From positions 1,302,001-1,366,000 of the forward strand of contig NZ_BSUK01000001.1 in NCBI RefSeq assembly GCF_030161555.1: a DNA stretch of 64,000 nucleotides, written 5' to 3'. Below, piece after piece: positions 26,336 through 36,296 of the stretch; positions within the stretch are counted from its first letter, which is position 1, and every line of letters begins with the position of its first letter. The DNA comes from Luteimicrobium album. GTDB taxonomy: Bacteria; Actinomycetota; Actinomycetes; Actinomycetales; Cellulomonadaceae. The notes under the pieces were generated by a model, which was given only the letters and a program-made list of their open reading frames with translations, ran no database searches and had not been told where the DNA came from. The translations under genes and the position numbers were made by a program.

Positions 26336-29300
26336 TCAGGCCGTGGCGACCGCGAAGACGTGGATGTCCCCGCCGTCGACCTTGTCGGGCAGCGTCACGC
26401 TCTGGAGCTGCTTGCCGGCCTCGAGAGCGATGGGCGCGGTCGCGAAGATGTCGGTCTTCACGGGGTCCTTGCCCAGGCCCGACTGGTCGCGGTATGCGGT
26501 CTGCAGCGCGATGACGTTCCCGAACTGCGGGGAACCGCCGCCGCCGCCGAGGGTCCAGTCGCTGAACCCGATGGTGGCCGTCTGCGTCGACCCGTCCGTG
26601 TACGTGAGGGTGACGTCGCCCGACGCCTGGCCCTCGCTCGCGCTCCCGAGGAACGCGAGCTTCGTCGCGCCCGCGGACGACGCGCTCAGGTCGAGCACCT
26701 GGTCCGCGCCTCCCGCCACGACGTTGTCGGGCGAGCCTGCCTCGACGTCGGGCCACGTGAAGTCGAAGCCGTTCGCCGAGACCGTCCCGCCGGGGTCGCG
26801 CCCGCGTCCGCGAGGGCCGCCGCGGAGTAGCTCCAGCCCTCGCCGTCGAAGTTCGCCTTCGGGTCGTCGTCCGAGGCCGAGATGCCCCGGTTGTTGACGT
26901 ACCAGCTCAGCGTTCCCCTCGTACCGACGGTCACGGTCAGCGGTGCCGCCGTGATCCTGCGCCCGTCGGTCGTGGTGACGATGAGCGGGAGCGTGTAGAC
27001 GCCGTCGGCGGCCTTCTTCGTGGCCTTGACGGTGACCGGGACGGTGACCTCACCGGACTTCGGCACGGTCACCGCGCTCGACGCCGGCGTGACCTTGAGC
27101 CCGTCAGGTGCCTCGACGCTCCAGCGCACCCGGACCTGCTTGCCGGTCATGGTCGACATCGTGAGCGACGTCTTCGCCGTGGACCCCGGCTCGACCTTCA
27201 CAGACGGGTCGGACGATCGGACGAACGCCGGGATCTCACCGCTCCGGTCCGACGGCGGCGCGTCGGCCGCGGCCTTGCCCCACGACTTCTGGGCCTTGGC
27301 GACGAGCGTGTAGTCGAGCGTGCCGCCCTTCTTCACGAACGACGCGGGGACCCACGGCCGGTTCGACGGTGCGCCCGTGACCTGGACGTCCTTGATGTAG
27401 AGGTTCTTCGAGGACGCCGCCGGGGCGTTGACGTCGATCGTCCGGCCGTTGCCCGTGTGCACGACGGCGCGCGGGAACAGCGGCGAGGTCAGGACCAGGT
27501 CAGCACGCGTCGGGTCCTGCGGGTACATGCCCAGCGCGGACCAGACGTACCAGGACGACATGGTCCCGGCGTCGTCGTTGCCGGGGATGCCGCCCGAGTC
27601 GGGCGTCCAGAGCTGGTCGAGCTCCGCCCGGACCGTCTCCTGCGTCTTGTACGGCGCGCCCACGTAGTCGTACAGGTACGGCGCGTTGATGTCGGGCTCG
27701 TTGGTCGGGTCGTACTTCGTGTCGTCCTCAGCCGAGAAGTCGAACGAGCCGTCGTCGGCGCGGAAGAACGCGTCGAGGCGGTCGACGGTCGCCTGCTTGC
27801 CGCCGAGCGCCGACGCGAGGCCGGCGACGTCGGAGTAGACCATCCACGTGTACCGCGCGCTCGAGCCCTCGACGAAGCCGGACCCGGTCGACGGGCTGAA
27901 GCTCGCGCCGGTCCAGGTGCCGCCCGCGTTCCGGTTGCGCATGTAGCCGCCGTCGGAGGTCGCGTCCGGGTCGAACACGTTGGTCCACGCGGCCGACCGG
28001 TCGCGGAACTCGGAAGCGACGTCGTCCCGCCCGAGCGCGGAGGCGAGCTCCGAGATGCCGGCGTCGGCCGCGGAGTCCTCGAGGGTCTCGGCCGCGCCGC
28101 CCCAACAGTGGCAGTCGTCCGCGGGGACGTACCCGATCTTCAGGTACTGGTCGAGCGCCGGCCGCTGGCCGACGCACTCGACGTTGCAGCCCGCGCTGCT
28201 CGAGTCGTTCTCCGTGGGCACGGTCGCGGCGGTCACGAGCGACGCGAGCGCCCCTTGACGTCGAACCCGCGCGCCCCGAACGCGTACATGCCAGCGAGCG
28301 CCGCAGCCGACGGGTCGCCCGACATGACGCTCGTCTTGGCGTTCTCGAGGAGCCAGCGGTCCCACTCCCCGCCGCGCTGGTCGGCGTAGTTCTTGAGGGA
28401 TTGGGCGTAGTCGCTCGCGACATCGGGGTCGAGGAGCGCGAGGAGCTGCACCTGACCGCGGTACTGGTCCCAGCCCGAGAAGGTGCCGTACTGCTCGTCC
28501 TGGTACTTGGTGACCCGATGGACCTTGCGGTCACCACCCAGGTAGCGCCCGTCGACGTCGCTCGTCAGCGTGGGCTCGAGCATCGAGTGGTAGAGGGCTG
28601 TGTAGAAGGTGGTGCGCTGGTCCTGCGTCCCGCCGCCGATCTGCACGGACTTGAGCGCCGTGTTCCATGCCTTCGTCGCCTGGTGGCGGGTCTTGTCGAA
28701 GGTCTGGTTCTTGGGGTTCTCGACCTTGAGGTTGAGCTCGGCGTTGGCCTTGCTGACGTACGAGACGGCGACCTTGACCTGGACCTGCCGGGTCCCGGCG
28801 GGGAACGTCACGTAGGCCCCTGAGCCCTTGCCCGCGACGGGGTTGCCGCTGGAGGAGTACCCGGTCCCGCCCGACGTCGACGTCGAGCCGGGGGTGAGAG
28901 TGTCGTCCTTCCAAGTGCCCTCGGACGCGAACTCGGTGTCGAAGTGCGCGGTGAAGTACAGGGTGTAGCCGTCGGTGCGGTTGTTGGCGCTCTGCGGTCC
29001 GCAGAAGTTTCCGGCGTCGACGGACCCCGAGACCGTCTGGGTCTTGGGGTCGACCTTCACGGTCGCGTCGGTGCTGCCGGACTCCGAGTTGGAGGTGCGG
29101 AACAGCATGCTCGCCGACTTGCCCGCCGGGAAGCCGAACAGCCCGGTTCCGGTGCGCTGCGTGGTCGTGAGCGAGGCGCTGGTGCCGCTGTCGAGCCGGA
29201 CGGAGTAGTAGCCGGCCTCTGCCTTCTCGTTGGCGTGCGAGAACGTGCTCGCGTAGGTCTCGTCCTTGGTGTCGGAGGTGGGCGAGCTGGTCACGTCACC

Positions 29301-29681
29301 CACGTACGGCATGATCGGGATGTCGCCGTTGGCGCCCGAGCAGCCCACCCCGTTGAGGTGGGTCAGGCTGAAGCCGCGGATCTTGGTCGCGTCGTAGCGA
29401 TAGCCGCCGGGGGCGGGGGTCGACACCTGGTTGCCGGTCGACGTCTGCGGGCTCCAGGCCAGCATGCCGAACGGCACGACGGCGCCGGGGTAGGTGTTGC
29501 CGGCGTTCGACGTCCCGATGATCGGGTCGACGTACGTGGCGGGGTTCTTGACGAGCGCCGGCAGCTTCTGCGCTGCCTGCGCGGGTCCTGCGGTGAAGGC
29601 TCCGGCGAGCAGCGCTGCCGCTGCTCCGGAGGCTGCCAGGACGCGCCATGCGCGACGTCCTGGCGCGGGGTGGTGCACCAT
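26336..29681 (-). CDS. Secreted GH92 alpha-mannosidase (two frameshifts)
   Basis: About 1115 residues. Signal peptide RRAWRVLAASGAAAALLAGAFTAGPAQAA. The GH92 N-terminal domain begins NPATYVDPIIGTSNAGNTYPGAVVPFGM and includes FSLTHLNGVGCSGANGDIP; the (alpha/alpha)6 catalytic domain carries TFYTALYHSMLEPTL, the acid region ETLEDSAADAG, GNDDAGTMSSWYVWSALGMYP. Then a NEW3-like domain (SVKVEPGSTAKTSLTM onward) and a C-terminal beta domain ending DIHVFAVATA. Such exo-mannosidases trim alpha-mannan or N-glycans, calcium-dependent. Frame breaks at 28251-28254 and about 26790-26795; one added base at each restores GFDVKGALASLV and GATPGGTVSANGFDF. AGGAG precedes ATG 29681. Confidence 0.9.
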
Positions 29682-29744
29682 CGTCGGTCTCCTGCCCTTG
29701 CGTGCGGTGGGATGTGTGACGCACTCGGGCCTGACATCGCTGGC

Positions 29745-29758
29745 TGACAGCGTTGTCT
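29745..29758. promoter_or_regulatory. Candidate operator upstream of GH92
   Basis: TGACAGCGTTGTCT pairs five of six positions on each side of a central CG, the symmetry of LacI/ROK-type operators. It lies 64 bp before the GH92 start. TGACAG is also found, inverted, in the GH3-ROK gap. Confidence 0.35.
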
Positions 29759-29908
29759 AAGCCTCTAGGTGTCTATCCCGCGCCGTCGCGTGGTGTCAAG
29801 GAGCCGGGCGCCTGTCGCCGACGACGACGGCACCGCCGCGGGAAGTCCGCGGCGGGGCCAGACGGGGTTCGGACGGCGCCACGCCGCGCCGCGCCGTCGG
29901 GCACTCGA

Positions 29909-29960
29909 CCACGGCCGCCACGGCCGCCACGGCCGCCACGGCCGCCACGGCCGCCACGGC
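29909..29960. repeat. 9-bp tandem repeat, 5.8 copies
   Basis: The unit CCACGGCCG is repeated perfectly five times from 29909 to 29953, followed by a partial CCACGGC. It is intergenic. Period nine gives an Ala-Ala-Val or Arg-His-Gly repeat in open frames, but no gene is supported. Confidence 0.9.
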
Positions 29961-30129
29961 AAGCTTGTGGCAGACAGCAGGCGGCGCGGCCTCGGCCGGT
30001 ACCTCGGACGTACGCCCGCGGCACGAGATGAGCAGCACGACGAGCGCGCCGGCCACCGCCGCACAGGTATGTCCGGCCGGGGCCTCGGGATGACAGGTGG
30101 CGCACAGACAGCGGTCCGGGCGCAGGCGC

Positions 30130-30163
30130 GGGGCCCCACCGTCCGGGTGGACGACGGGGCCCC
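30130..30163 (-). terminator. Strong hairpin after the GH3 gene
   Basis: GGGGCCCC (30130-30137) pairs with GGGGCCCC (30156-30163), with an inner GTCC/GGAC pairing, 15-48 nt past the GH3 stop. No T-run. Likely ends the GH3 transcript. Confidence 0.65.
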
Positions 30164-30177
30164 GTGGGGTGGGTCCG

Positions 30178-33100
30178 CTACTTCTTCACGGTCTTGGACC
30201 CGGAGGTCTTGGTGATCGTCGTGTAGCCGGACTTCTTCTCGCTGACCGTGACGGTCACCTTCTTGCCCTTGGCCGACTTCGGCAGGGTGTACCTGGCCTT
30301 GGTGGCGCCCTTGACTGCCTTACCGTTCAGCTTCCACTGGTAGGACAGCTTCGCACCGGAGGTGTGCCGGGACACCGAGGCCTTGACCGTGTGTTTGGTG
30401 ATCACGGTGCCCTTGATCGACGGGGTCGACAGGGTCAGGGTGCCCGCCTTGACGGTCTTGGCTGCCGATGTCTTGGTGACGGTGGCGTAGCCGGACTTCT
30501 TCTCGGTGACAGTGACCGCGAGGTGCTTGCCCTTGGCGAAGGCGGGCAGCGTGTAGAACGACTTGGTGGCGCCCTTGACCACCTTGCCGTTCAGCTTCCA
30601 CTGGTAGGACAGGCTCGCCCCGGCCGTGTGCCTCGTGACCTTGGCGCTCACCTTGTGGCCGACAGCGACCGTACCGCTGATCGACGGCGTCGAGAGCGTG
30701 AGCACGCCCTGGACCGTCACCGACCTCGCAGCGCTGACGTTGCCGGCCTTGTCGGTGGCCCGGTAGCTGACGGCCTTCGGCGCACCAGGGATGGCGACCG
30801 CCGACGTGTACGTCTTCCAGGTCTTGCCCTTGTCGAGCGAGTACTGGACCGACTTCACGCCCGAGAGCGCATCCGTAGCCTTGAGCGTCAGCCCGCCCGA
30901 CGCCGCCGACGTGACCGAAACCGTAGGCGCGGTGCTGTCGGTCTTGAGGGTCAGCGCCTTGAGGCCAGGCTTTGAGCCGTCCTTCGTGACCGCGACAAGC
31001 ACCTGGTGCTCACCGTCTCCCGACACCGTCACCGGGATCCCCGTGTATACCTGGGACTCGCCGCCATCGACGGCGACCGTGACGATGTCGCCGTCCGACG
31101 CCGACACCGACACGCTCACGGGGCCGGTATACCAACCGCTGGCGGGAACCGCCGGCGTGGTCACGACGGTGAACGCCGGGGCGGGCCCCGTCTCGTTGGT
31201 CACATTGCCTTTGGACACGTCGACGTACTGCTCGAGATTGGTGAACTGCTCCGTGTAGGGAGAAACTCGAATGCCGGATACACCCTGCTCGTTGGCCAGT
31301 TCGGCAAACGGTGCACTCTGCATCGCGGCATTCAGCACCCGCATCGCGCTGCGCTGGAGATCTCCCAGCCGCATTGTGCGATTGGTCGGCTTGTAATCTC
31401 CCTTGACGGTGACCTTGTACGAGGTGACCGGCGACGAGCTGTCATCCGGCACCGCCCGAACGATGTCAGCCACCGAGATTGCCGCCTTGGCTGACGATGA
31501 CAGCGCCGAGTTGGAGGAAGACAGGAACGAGCTGACGGCACGATAGGCACCATCGACGGTTCCATAAGCCGGCACTGACACCACCGTCTGACTGTTGAGA
31601 TAGTCGACGGTCACCGCCTTCGAAAGCGACGCCTTGGACAGGTCGGTCTCCGAGTTCACCACGGTGCTGAAGCTCTCTGCACCGGAGGCGGACAGCGTGA
31701 GCGCGCCGACCTGCCACGTGTACGAGGTACTGCCAACCGCCGAGGTCGTCTTCGTATAGGCCGGAAGGCCGTCATGGTCAATGGTCGGAGCAACGGCGAC
31801 GGTGGCATTGATCACCGAAGCCGGGTTATCACCCGGAGCTGCAAGATCGTTGCCTGAGTACATCGTGGTGGCTATACCGTGATTGCTGTTCCAGTCAGTC
31901 ATGACCAGGCCCCGGAACCCCCACTCGCCTCGCAACACGTCGGTGTTGAGGTCGTAGTTGAGCGACGAGTAGGTCCCGTTCACCTTATTATAGGACGACA
32001 TCACCGCCATCGGTTGAGAACTCTTCACCGCAATCTCGAAGCCCTTGAGATAAATGTCGCGCAGTGCGCGCTCACTGATCACAGCATTCATACTCTGACG
32101 TGACGCTTCCTGGTTGTTCGCAGCGAAATGCTTGATCGTCACCCCAACACCCGGGACGCTCTGGACGCCCAACGTTGTCGCCGCACCGATAAGACCAGAA
32201 ACCAAGGGATCCTCGGAGTAGTACTCGAAGTTGCGGCCATTGAGAGGGTCACGATGGATGTTCATACCGGGCGCGAGCCACAATGTGGCGCCATACTCCC
32301 GCATCTCCGCCCCGATCGCGGCGCCCACCTCGCGCACGAGGTCCTGGTCCCAACTCTGGGCCAGCAACGTGCCAACTGGCCAGGCCGTTGCAAACTCGTA
32401 AGTAGCCGGCGAGCTCGCGATCTTCTGGGTGATGCCCAGGCCAGCAGGCCCGTTCGTCAGGCTCATTCCTGGGATACCGAGCGCCTCATACTTCGCGGTC
32501 GTGTACCCAGCCGACCCGGCCACGGACAGCGTCGTCCCTCGGATGCTCGAGCCCTCGACGATGTCCGCGAGCTGCGCGACGGTCATACCCGCCACGAACT
32601 GCTCCATCGTGGTCCGCCCGGTCGCTACGTCGTAAAGCGTGGCCTTGGGATCCGTTCTCACGGGGCTCAGGCTCTCTCCACTCCTCGCGACATAAGGAGC
32701 TCCCGTGTTCTCCCAGTTTTCCTCGGTGTTCGACACATAAGCTGTAGTCGACCCCATCAGAGACCCGTCGGTACCGTAATACATGGAAGAACTTGCGACT
32801 GGCACGTCCTGCTCCAGAGACGAAGCACTATTGATGGGACGGAAACCGTCCGTATCTATTTTAATCGTTGGAGCCGCGGCCAATTCGGCCGCTTCGCCCG
32901 GATAGCTGTAGAAGTTCGCCGGATCACTGACCCGGTCCGTCGAGGGGTCGGCACCATCGAGCTCGTTTGCGAGCTGCTCGACGGTGGTCGCCGATCCTAC
33001 CCTCAGCTTCGCGACGACGTGCGTATTGCGAGATGAGTTTCCGATGCGAATCGCATAGTCTCCAGCGGCGAGCACGTTCGCCGCCTTAGCCGAGTCGTAG

Positions 33101-34362
33101 GACGCAAGCGACGAGGTGTCGAAACGGACGGTGAGCGTCTGCGCGCCGCCTGGAGCGAGCTCCGAGGTCTTGGCGTATCCGACAAGCTGCTGGTACGGCT
33201 CGTCGAGTCCATCCTGGGGTGCGGATGCATATACTTCTACAACTTCTTTGCCTGTATATTCAAGTCCGACGTTGGTGACCTTGGCCTTGACAGTGACGTG
33301 ATCGACGTCGGCAGCTACCTTTTGCGGGTCGATATGGAAGTCCGTGTAGGACAAGCCGTACCCGAACGGGTAGTTGACGGCGTCACCAGGGTTTGCGGCG
33401 TCGATCGTGCGGTAGAACGAGTCGAAGTAGCGGTAACCGACGTAAATGCCCTCGGTGTATTTTTCGGTGGAACTGTTTCCGTCGTTGTTCCCGAAGGTTG
33501 TCGACGCCGGGTAGTACGAGTACTTGTCAGCCCACGTGTCCGTCAGCTTGCCAGAGGGGGTGACCTGGCCATTGAGGACCTTTACCAATGCATTGCCAGA
33601 CTCTTGCCCGGCCTGGCTCATCAGCAGGAGTGAATCAATTGCCGTGCCACCGTCGGGATCCACCTCCGAACTGTTGAGTTCGTGGTAGAACGCCGTGTCG
33701 ACCACGCCACCGACATTTAGGACGACAATGACGTGCTTGTACGTCCGGCCAATAAGTTCGATGTTCGCCCGTTCGACGTCGGCGAGCTCGTAGTCTCCCT
33801 TCCCGGAACTCCGATCAGACGCCTCTCCAGAGTTTCGCGCGAGGACGTAAATTGCCGTCTCTGTCGGCGAGGTCGGCGCTACCGTTGATGAGTCGAGCGC
33901 TTGCTCGACCGAGGAGTAGTCGATCTTTGGCGCCTTCAACGAGTCGTCACCTCCGTCTCCGTAGGCGTTGACGAACGCGTCGACCATGGTGTCGTAGTAG
34001 CTGTCCGATGTCGTTACCCGATAGCCGGCACCCTCAAGCCCCTGGCGCACGGAAACCGTGGAGCGGTTGTTGACGCGACCGGATCCTGTGCCCCCTTTGA
34101 CGGTCTTGTACGCACCGACGCCGAATAGGGCGACGTTACCGCTTTTCTGCATAGGCAGAGCTGAGTCATGATTCTCGAGCAGCACCATGCCCTGGGTGGC
34201 AGCACGCTCGGACAGTGCCGCGTTGGTGAGTTCGAGCGCGCCCGGGCTCGGGTTGGTCGTCGCCGCCCCGGCAGCGAGCGACGCCGATACTACGAGCGCA
34301 CCTGCGAGGGCGAGCGGTAGTGCGGCGCGGCGGATGTGGTGCACACGTGAAGCACGTTGCAT
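30178..34362 (-). CDS. Large secreted, circularly permuted GH3 glycosidase
   Basis: 1394 residues from ATG 34362 (AGAGAGGA seven bases upstream), with a signal peptide ending AAGAATTNP. The usual GH3 order is reversed: the alpha/beta sandwich comes first (GMVLLENHDSALPM near 58), then a fibronectin-like domain (YPFGYGLSYTDF near 334), and only later the TIM barrel with KHFAANNQE (near 742) and the nucleophile motif VMTDWNSNHG (near 817). This permutation is known from Ruminococcus/Butyrivibrio-type beta-glucosidases. A bacterial Ig-like region follows, then two 86-residue Lys-rich repeats (from LTLSTPSI) to the end. The catalytic part, about 31.2-34.3 kb, is clearly lower in GC with codons such as ATA, AAA, TAT and AAT, unlike the neighbours. 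Probable beta-glucosidase; exact sugar unknown. Confidence 0.87.
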   Translation of the reverse strand: MQRASRVHHIRRAALPLALAGALVVSASLAAGAATTNPSPGALELTNAALSERAATQGMVLLENHDSALPMQKSGNVALFGVGAYKTVKGGTGSGRVNNRSTVSVRQGLEGAGYRVTTSDSYYDTMVDAFVNAYGDGGDDSLKAPKIDYSSVEQALDSSTVAPTSPTETAIYVLARNSGEASDRSSGKGDYELADVERANIELIGRTYKHVIVVLNVGGVVDTAFYHELNSSEVDPDGGTAIDSLLLMSQAGQESGNALVKVLNGQVTPSGKLTDTWADKYSYYPASTTFGNNDGNSSTEKYTEGIYVGYRYFDSFYRTIDAANPGDAVNYPFGYGLSYTDFHIDPQKVAADVDHVTVKAKVTNVGLEYTGKEVVEVYASAPQDGLDEPYQQLVGYAKTSELAPGGAQTLTVRFDTSSLASYDSAKAANVLAAGDYAIRIGNSSRNTHVVAKLRVGSATTVEQLANELDGADPSTDRVSDPANFYSYPGEAAELAAAPTIKIDTDGFRPINSASSLEQDVPVASSSMYYGTDGSLMGSTTAYVSNTEENWENTGAPYVARSGESLSPVRTDPKATLYDVATGRTTMEQFVAGMTVAQLADIVEGSSIRGTTLSVAGSAGYTTAKYEALGIPGMSLTNGPAGLGITQKIASSPATYEFATAWPVGTLLAQSWDQDLVREVGAAIGAEMREYGATLWLAPGMNIHRDPLNGRNFEYYSEDPLVSGLIGAATTLGVQSVPGVGVTIKHFAANNQEASRQSMNAVISERALRDIYLKGFEIAVKSSQPMAVMSSYNKVNGTYSSLNYDLNTDVLRGEWGFRGLVMTDWNSNHGIATTMYSGNDLAAPGDNPASVINATVAVAPTIDHDGLPAYTKTTSAVGSTSYTWQVGALTLSASGAESFSTVVNSETDLSKASLSKAVTVDYLNSQTVVSVPAYGTVDGAYRAVSSFLSSSNSALSSSAKAAISVADIVRAVPDDSSSPVTSYKVTVKGDYKPTNRTMRLGDLQRSAMRVLNAAMQSAPFAELANEQGVSGIRVSPYTEQFTNLEQYVDVSKGNVTNETGPAPAFTVVTTPAVPASGWYTGPVSVSVSASDGDIVTVAVDGGESQVYTGIPVTVSGDGEHQVLVAVTKDGSKPGLKALTLKTDSTAPTVSVTSAASGGLTLKATDALSGVKSVQYSLDKGKTWKTYTSAVAIPGAPKAVSYRATDKAGNVSAARSVTVQGVLTLSTPSISGTVAVGHKVSAKVTRHTAGASLSYQWKLNGKVVKGATKSFYTLPAFAKGKHLAVTVTEKKSGYATVTKTSAAKTVKAGTLTLSTPSIKGTVITKHTVKASVSRHTSGAKLSYQWKLNGKAVKGATKARYTLPKSAKGKKVTVTVSEKKSGYTTITKTSGSKTVKK

Positions 34363-34486
34363 GTCGTTGTCCTCTCTGACAACCGGTCCGAGATCTCTCG
34401 GGGGACCCTGACGGCGCCCGGCCTTGGGCTCCTCCAGGAGTGCGTCGTCCGCAACCGGCTTGCGGACCACCACAGACTAGGACCGC

Positions 34487-34598
34487 TTTTTTAGCACTGT
34501 CAATGCCTTAAACATGCGGCCGTCCGCGGTGTTTTCGAGTTGGCAGGAGCCATATTTTTAGCTGCTCGTTACGCAAATGCCATCGCCTGCAGTAGAGT
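34487..34598. promoter_or_regulatory. Shared GH3/ROK promoter region
   Basis: An AT-rich island. GCACTGTCAATGC (34494-34506) is a 13-bp palindrome with one mismatched pair. TTTTTTAGC (34487-34495) and ATTTTTAGC (34554-34562) form a direct repeat. TAGAGT (34593-34598) is a -10-like box six bases before the ROK ATG. Likely ROK operator and both promoters. Confidence 0.45.
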
Positions 34599-34604
34599 CG
34601 GGCC

Positions 34605-35771
34605 ATGGCAGCGACGCCGCAGCAGACGACGCACTCCTCGCCGCGCGAGCGCACGCGAGAGGACCTCTACTGGCTGATCCGGACGAGCGAGGAAGTCACC
34701 CGCTCGGCCCTCGTAGAGGTAACAGGGCTGTCTCGCTCGACGGTCAACCATGCCGTCAGCAGGCTTATTGCGGACGGGCTCATCCAGGAGACCGAGCCGA
34801 GCGCCAAGGGTCCCGGTTCCGGCAGCGGCCGGCCCGCGACCCGGCTCTCCGCCGTCGCCGCGGGCGCGCACGTCGCCGGCATCGACTTCGGCCACAACCA
34901 CATCTACGTGGCCGTGGCCGACGGTCTCGGGCGCACCGTCGGCGAGGAGCGCATCGAGCTCGACGTCGACCTGCAGGCCTCCGAGGCCATGGACACCGCG
35001 GCCGACCTGCTCGCACGCCTCCGCCGCGCGCACGGGATTGACGGCCTCGGCAGCGTCGTGGCGGGCATCCCCGGGCCCCTCGACGCCGCGACCGGGCTCG
35101 TCCAGTCACCCACCATCCTGTCGAGCTGGGTGGGGCTCGCCCCGGCCGACGAGCTCGGAGCACGGCTCGGCACGCGTGTTCACGTCGAGAACGACGCCGT
35201 CCTCGGCGCGTACGGGGAGCTCACGCGCGGCGTCGGCCGGCACTACGCGAACTACCTCTACGTCAAGGCTTCGCACGGCATCGGGGCGAGCCTCGTGATC
35301 GGCGGGGCGCCCTACCGCGGCGCCACGGGGATCGCCGGCGAGATCGGGCACACCCACCTGCCCGGGCAGACCCAGATGTGCCGTTGCGGCAACCGCGGCT
35401 GCCTCGAGGCCGTCGTGTCGGTCGACTCGATCCGGGAGCAGATCGCTCACACGCACCCGGCGCTCGACCCGGCGACGCTCACACTCGCCACCGTGCACGA
35501 CAGCATCACGGACCGCATCCTCAACGAGGCGGGCCGGACCCTCGGCGGAGTCCTCGCCGACCTGTGCAACCTCCTCAACCCCGGCGCCGTCGTCGTCGGC
35601 GGGGAGCTCGGCGACGCCGGGCGCGCACTGATCGAGGGCGTCCAGGCGTCCATCACCCGGCACGCCCAGCCCGCGACGGCCGCCGTCCTCGAAGTGGTCC
35701 CGGCGGAGCTGTCGACCAGCGCCGAGCTCGTGGGCGCGCTGCAGCTCGCAGCCAGCGCGGTCCCGCGATGA
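34605..35771 (+). CDS. ROK-family transcriptional regulator
   Basis: 388 residues. N-terminal winged helix (REDLYWLIRTSEEVTRSALVEVTGLSRSTVNHAVSRLIADGLI), then a sugar-kinase-like ROK domain with IDFGHNHIYVAVAD, GIPGPLDAATG, the GEIGHTHLPG motif and the zinc ligands CRCGNRGCLE. ROK repressors of this kind sense a sugar and control glycosidase or uptake genes. It faces the permuted GH3 gene across 240 bp and is its most likely regulator. ATG 34605 follows TAGAGT by six bases, a leaderless start. Confidence 0.9.
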   Translation: MAATPQQTTHSSPRERTREDLYWLIRTSEEVTRSALVEVTGLSRSTVNHAVSRLIADGLIQETEPSAKGPGSGSGRPATRLSAVAAGAHVAGIDFGHNHIYVAVADGLGRTVGEERIELDVDLQASEAMDTAADLLARLRRAHGIDGLGSVVAGIPGPLDAATGLVQSPTILSSWVGLAPADELGARLGTRVHVENDAVLGAYGELTRGVGRHYANYLYVKASHGIGASLVIGGAPYRGATGIAGEIGHTHLPGQTQMCRCGNRGCLEAVVSVDSIREQIAHTHPALDPATLTLATVHDSITDRILNEAGRTLGGVLADLCNLLNPGAVVVGGELGDAGRALIEGVQASITRHAQPATAAVLEVVPAELSTSAELVGALQLAASAVPR

Positions 35772-35784
35772 CGGACGCGGTCCC

Positions 35785-36273
35785 GTGACAGGCGAACCCG
35801 CCCAGGACCTCGTCCGTTCCGTCGTCGACCTCGCCGAAATCCTCGACCAGGTCAACCACCACGTCCGCCGCGAGGCCGAGCGCCGCAGCGGCATCGAACC
35901 CGTGCCGCAGCTCGGCGTCGTCGTGCTGATGCACCTGATGCGCCACCCGCCGTCGACCCTCAAGGAGCTCGTCGCGGTGACCGACCACCCGTCGACCTCC
36001 GTGCGGCAGGTGCTCCACCAGCTCGAACGCAGCCACCTCGTCGCGGCCACGCACGAGCGGCCCGGCGAGACGAGGTACCGGCCGACCACGGTCGCCGACG
36101 AGATCCGCGATCGCGCCCGCGAACAGGGCGCCCGCCGCGTCCGGTACGCGCTGTCGACCCTCAGCGCCGCCGACCTCGGCCAGCTCGTCGCAGCGCGCAG
36201 GGCGCTGGGCGCGCTCTCGCGCGCGCTCGGCTTCCGTGAGGTCGTCGACACCTCGGGCCGCCACCCCGCATGA
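35785..36273 (+). CDS. MarR-like winged-helix regulator
   Basis: 162 residues from GTG 35785, thirteen bases after the ROK stop. PQLGVVVLMHLMRHPPSTLKELVAVTDHPSTSVRQVLHQLERSHLV is a MarR/PadR-type winged helix, with the wing AATHERPGETRYRPTTVADEIRDR, and a C-terminal dimerisation helix with LSTLSAADLGQLVAARRALGAL. It probably shares the ROK transcript. Its target is not evident; the genes on its other side are a deletion remnant. Confidence 0.8.
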   Translation: MTGEPAQDLVRSVVDLAEILDQVNHHVRREAERRSGIEPVPQLGVVVLMHLMRHPPSTLKELVAVTDHPSTSVRQVLHQLERSHLVAATHERPGETRYRPTTVADEIRDRAREQGARRVRYALSTLSAADLGQLVAARRALGALSRALGFREVVDTSGRHPA

Positions 36274-36296
36274 GCCACGCTGGACCCACGTGACCG

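Larger units (their letters stand above)
29682..30177. other. Gene-free stretch with a 9-bp minisatellite and a terminator
   Basis: About 500 bases between two same-strand glycosidase genes. It holds the terminator-like hairpin of the GH3 gene, a run of a 9-bp repeat, and near 29745 a palindrome-like GACAGCGTTGTC that may be the GH92 operator. Open frames crossing it are driven by the repeat and lack family resemblance or ribosome sites. I see no gene here. Confidence 0.6.

Noticed and set aside
29769-30215. Long open frames across the 9-bp repeat, one starting with a hydrophobic signal-like segment and an AAV repeat
   Set aside because: The openness comes from the GC-rich repeat, there is no ribosome site or homology, and a terminator lies in the same stretch.
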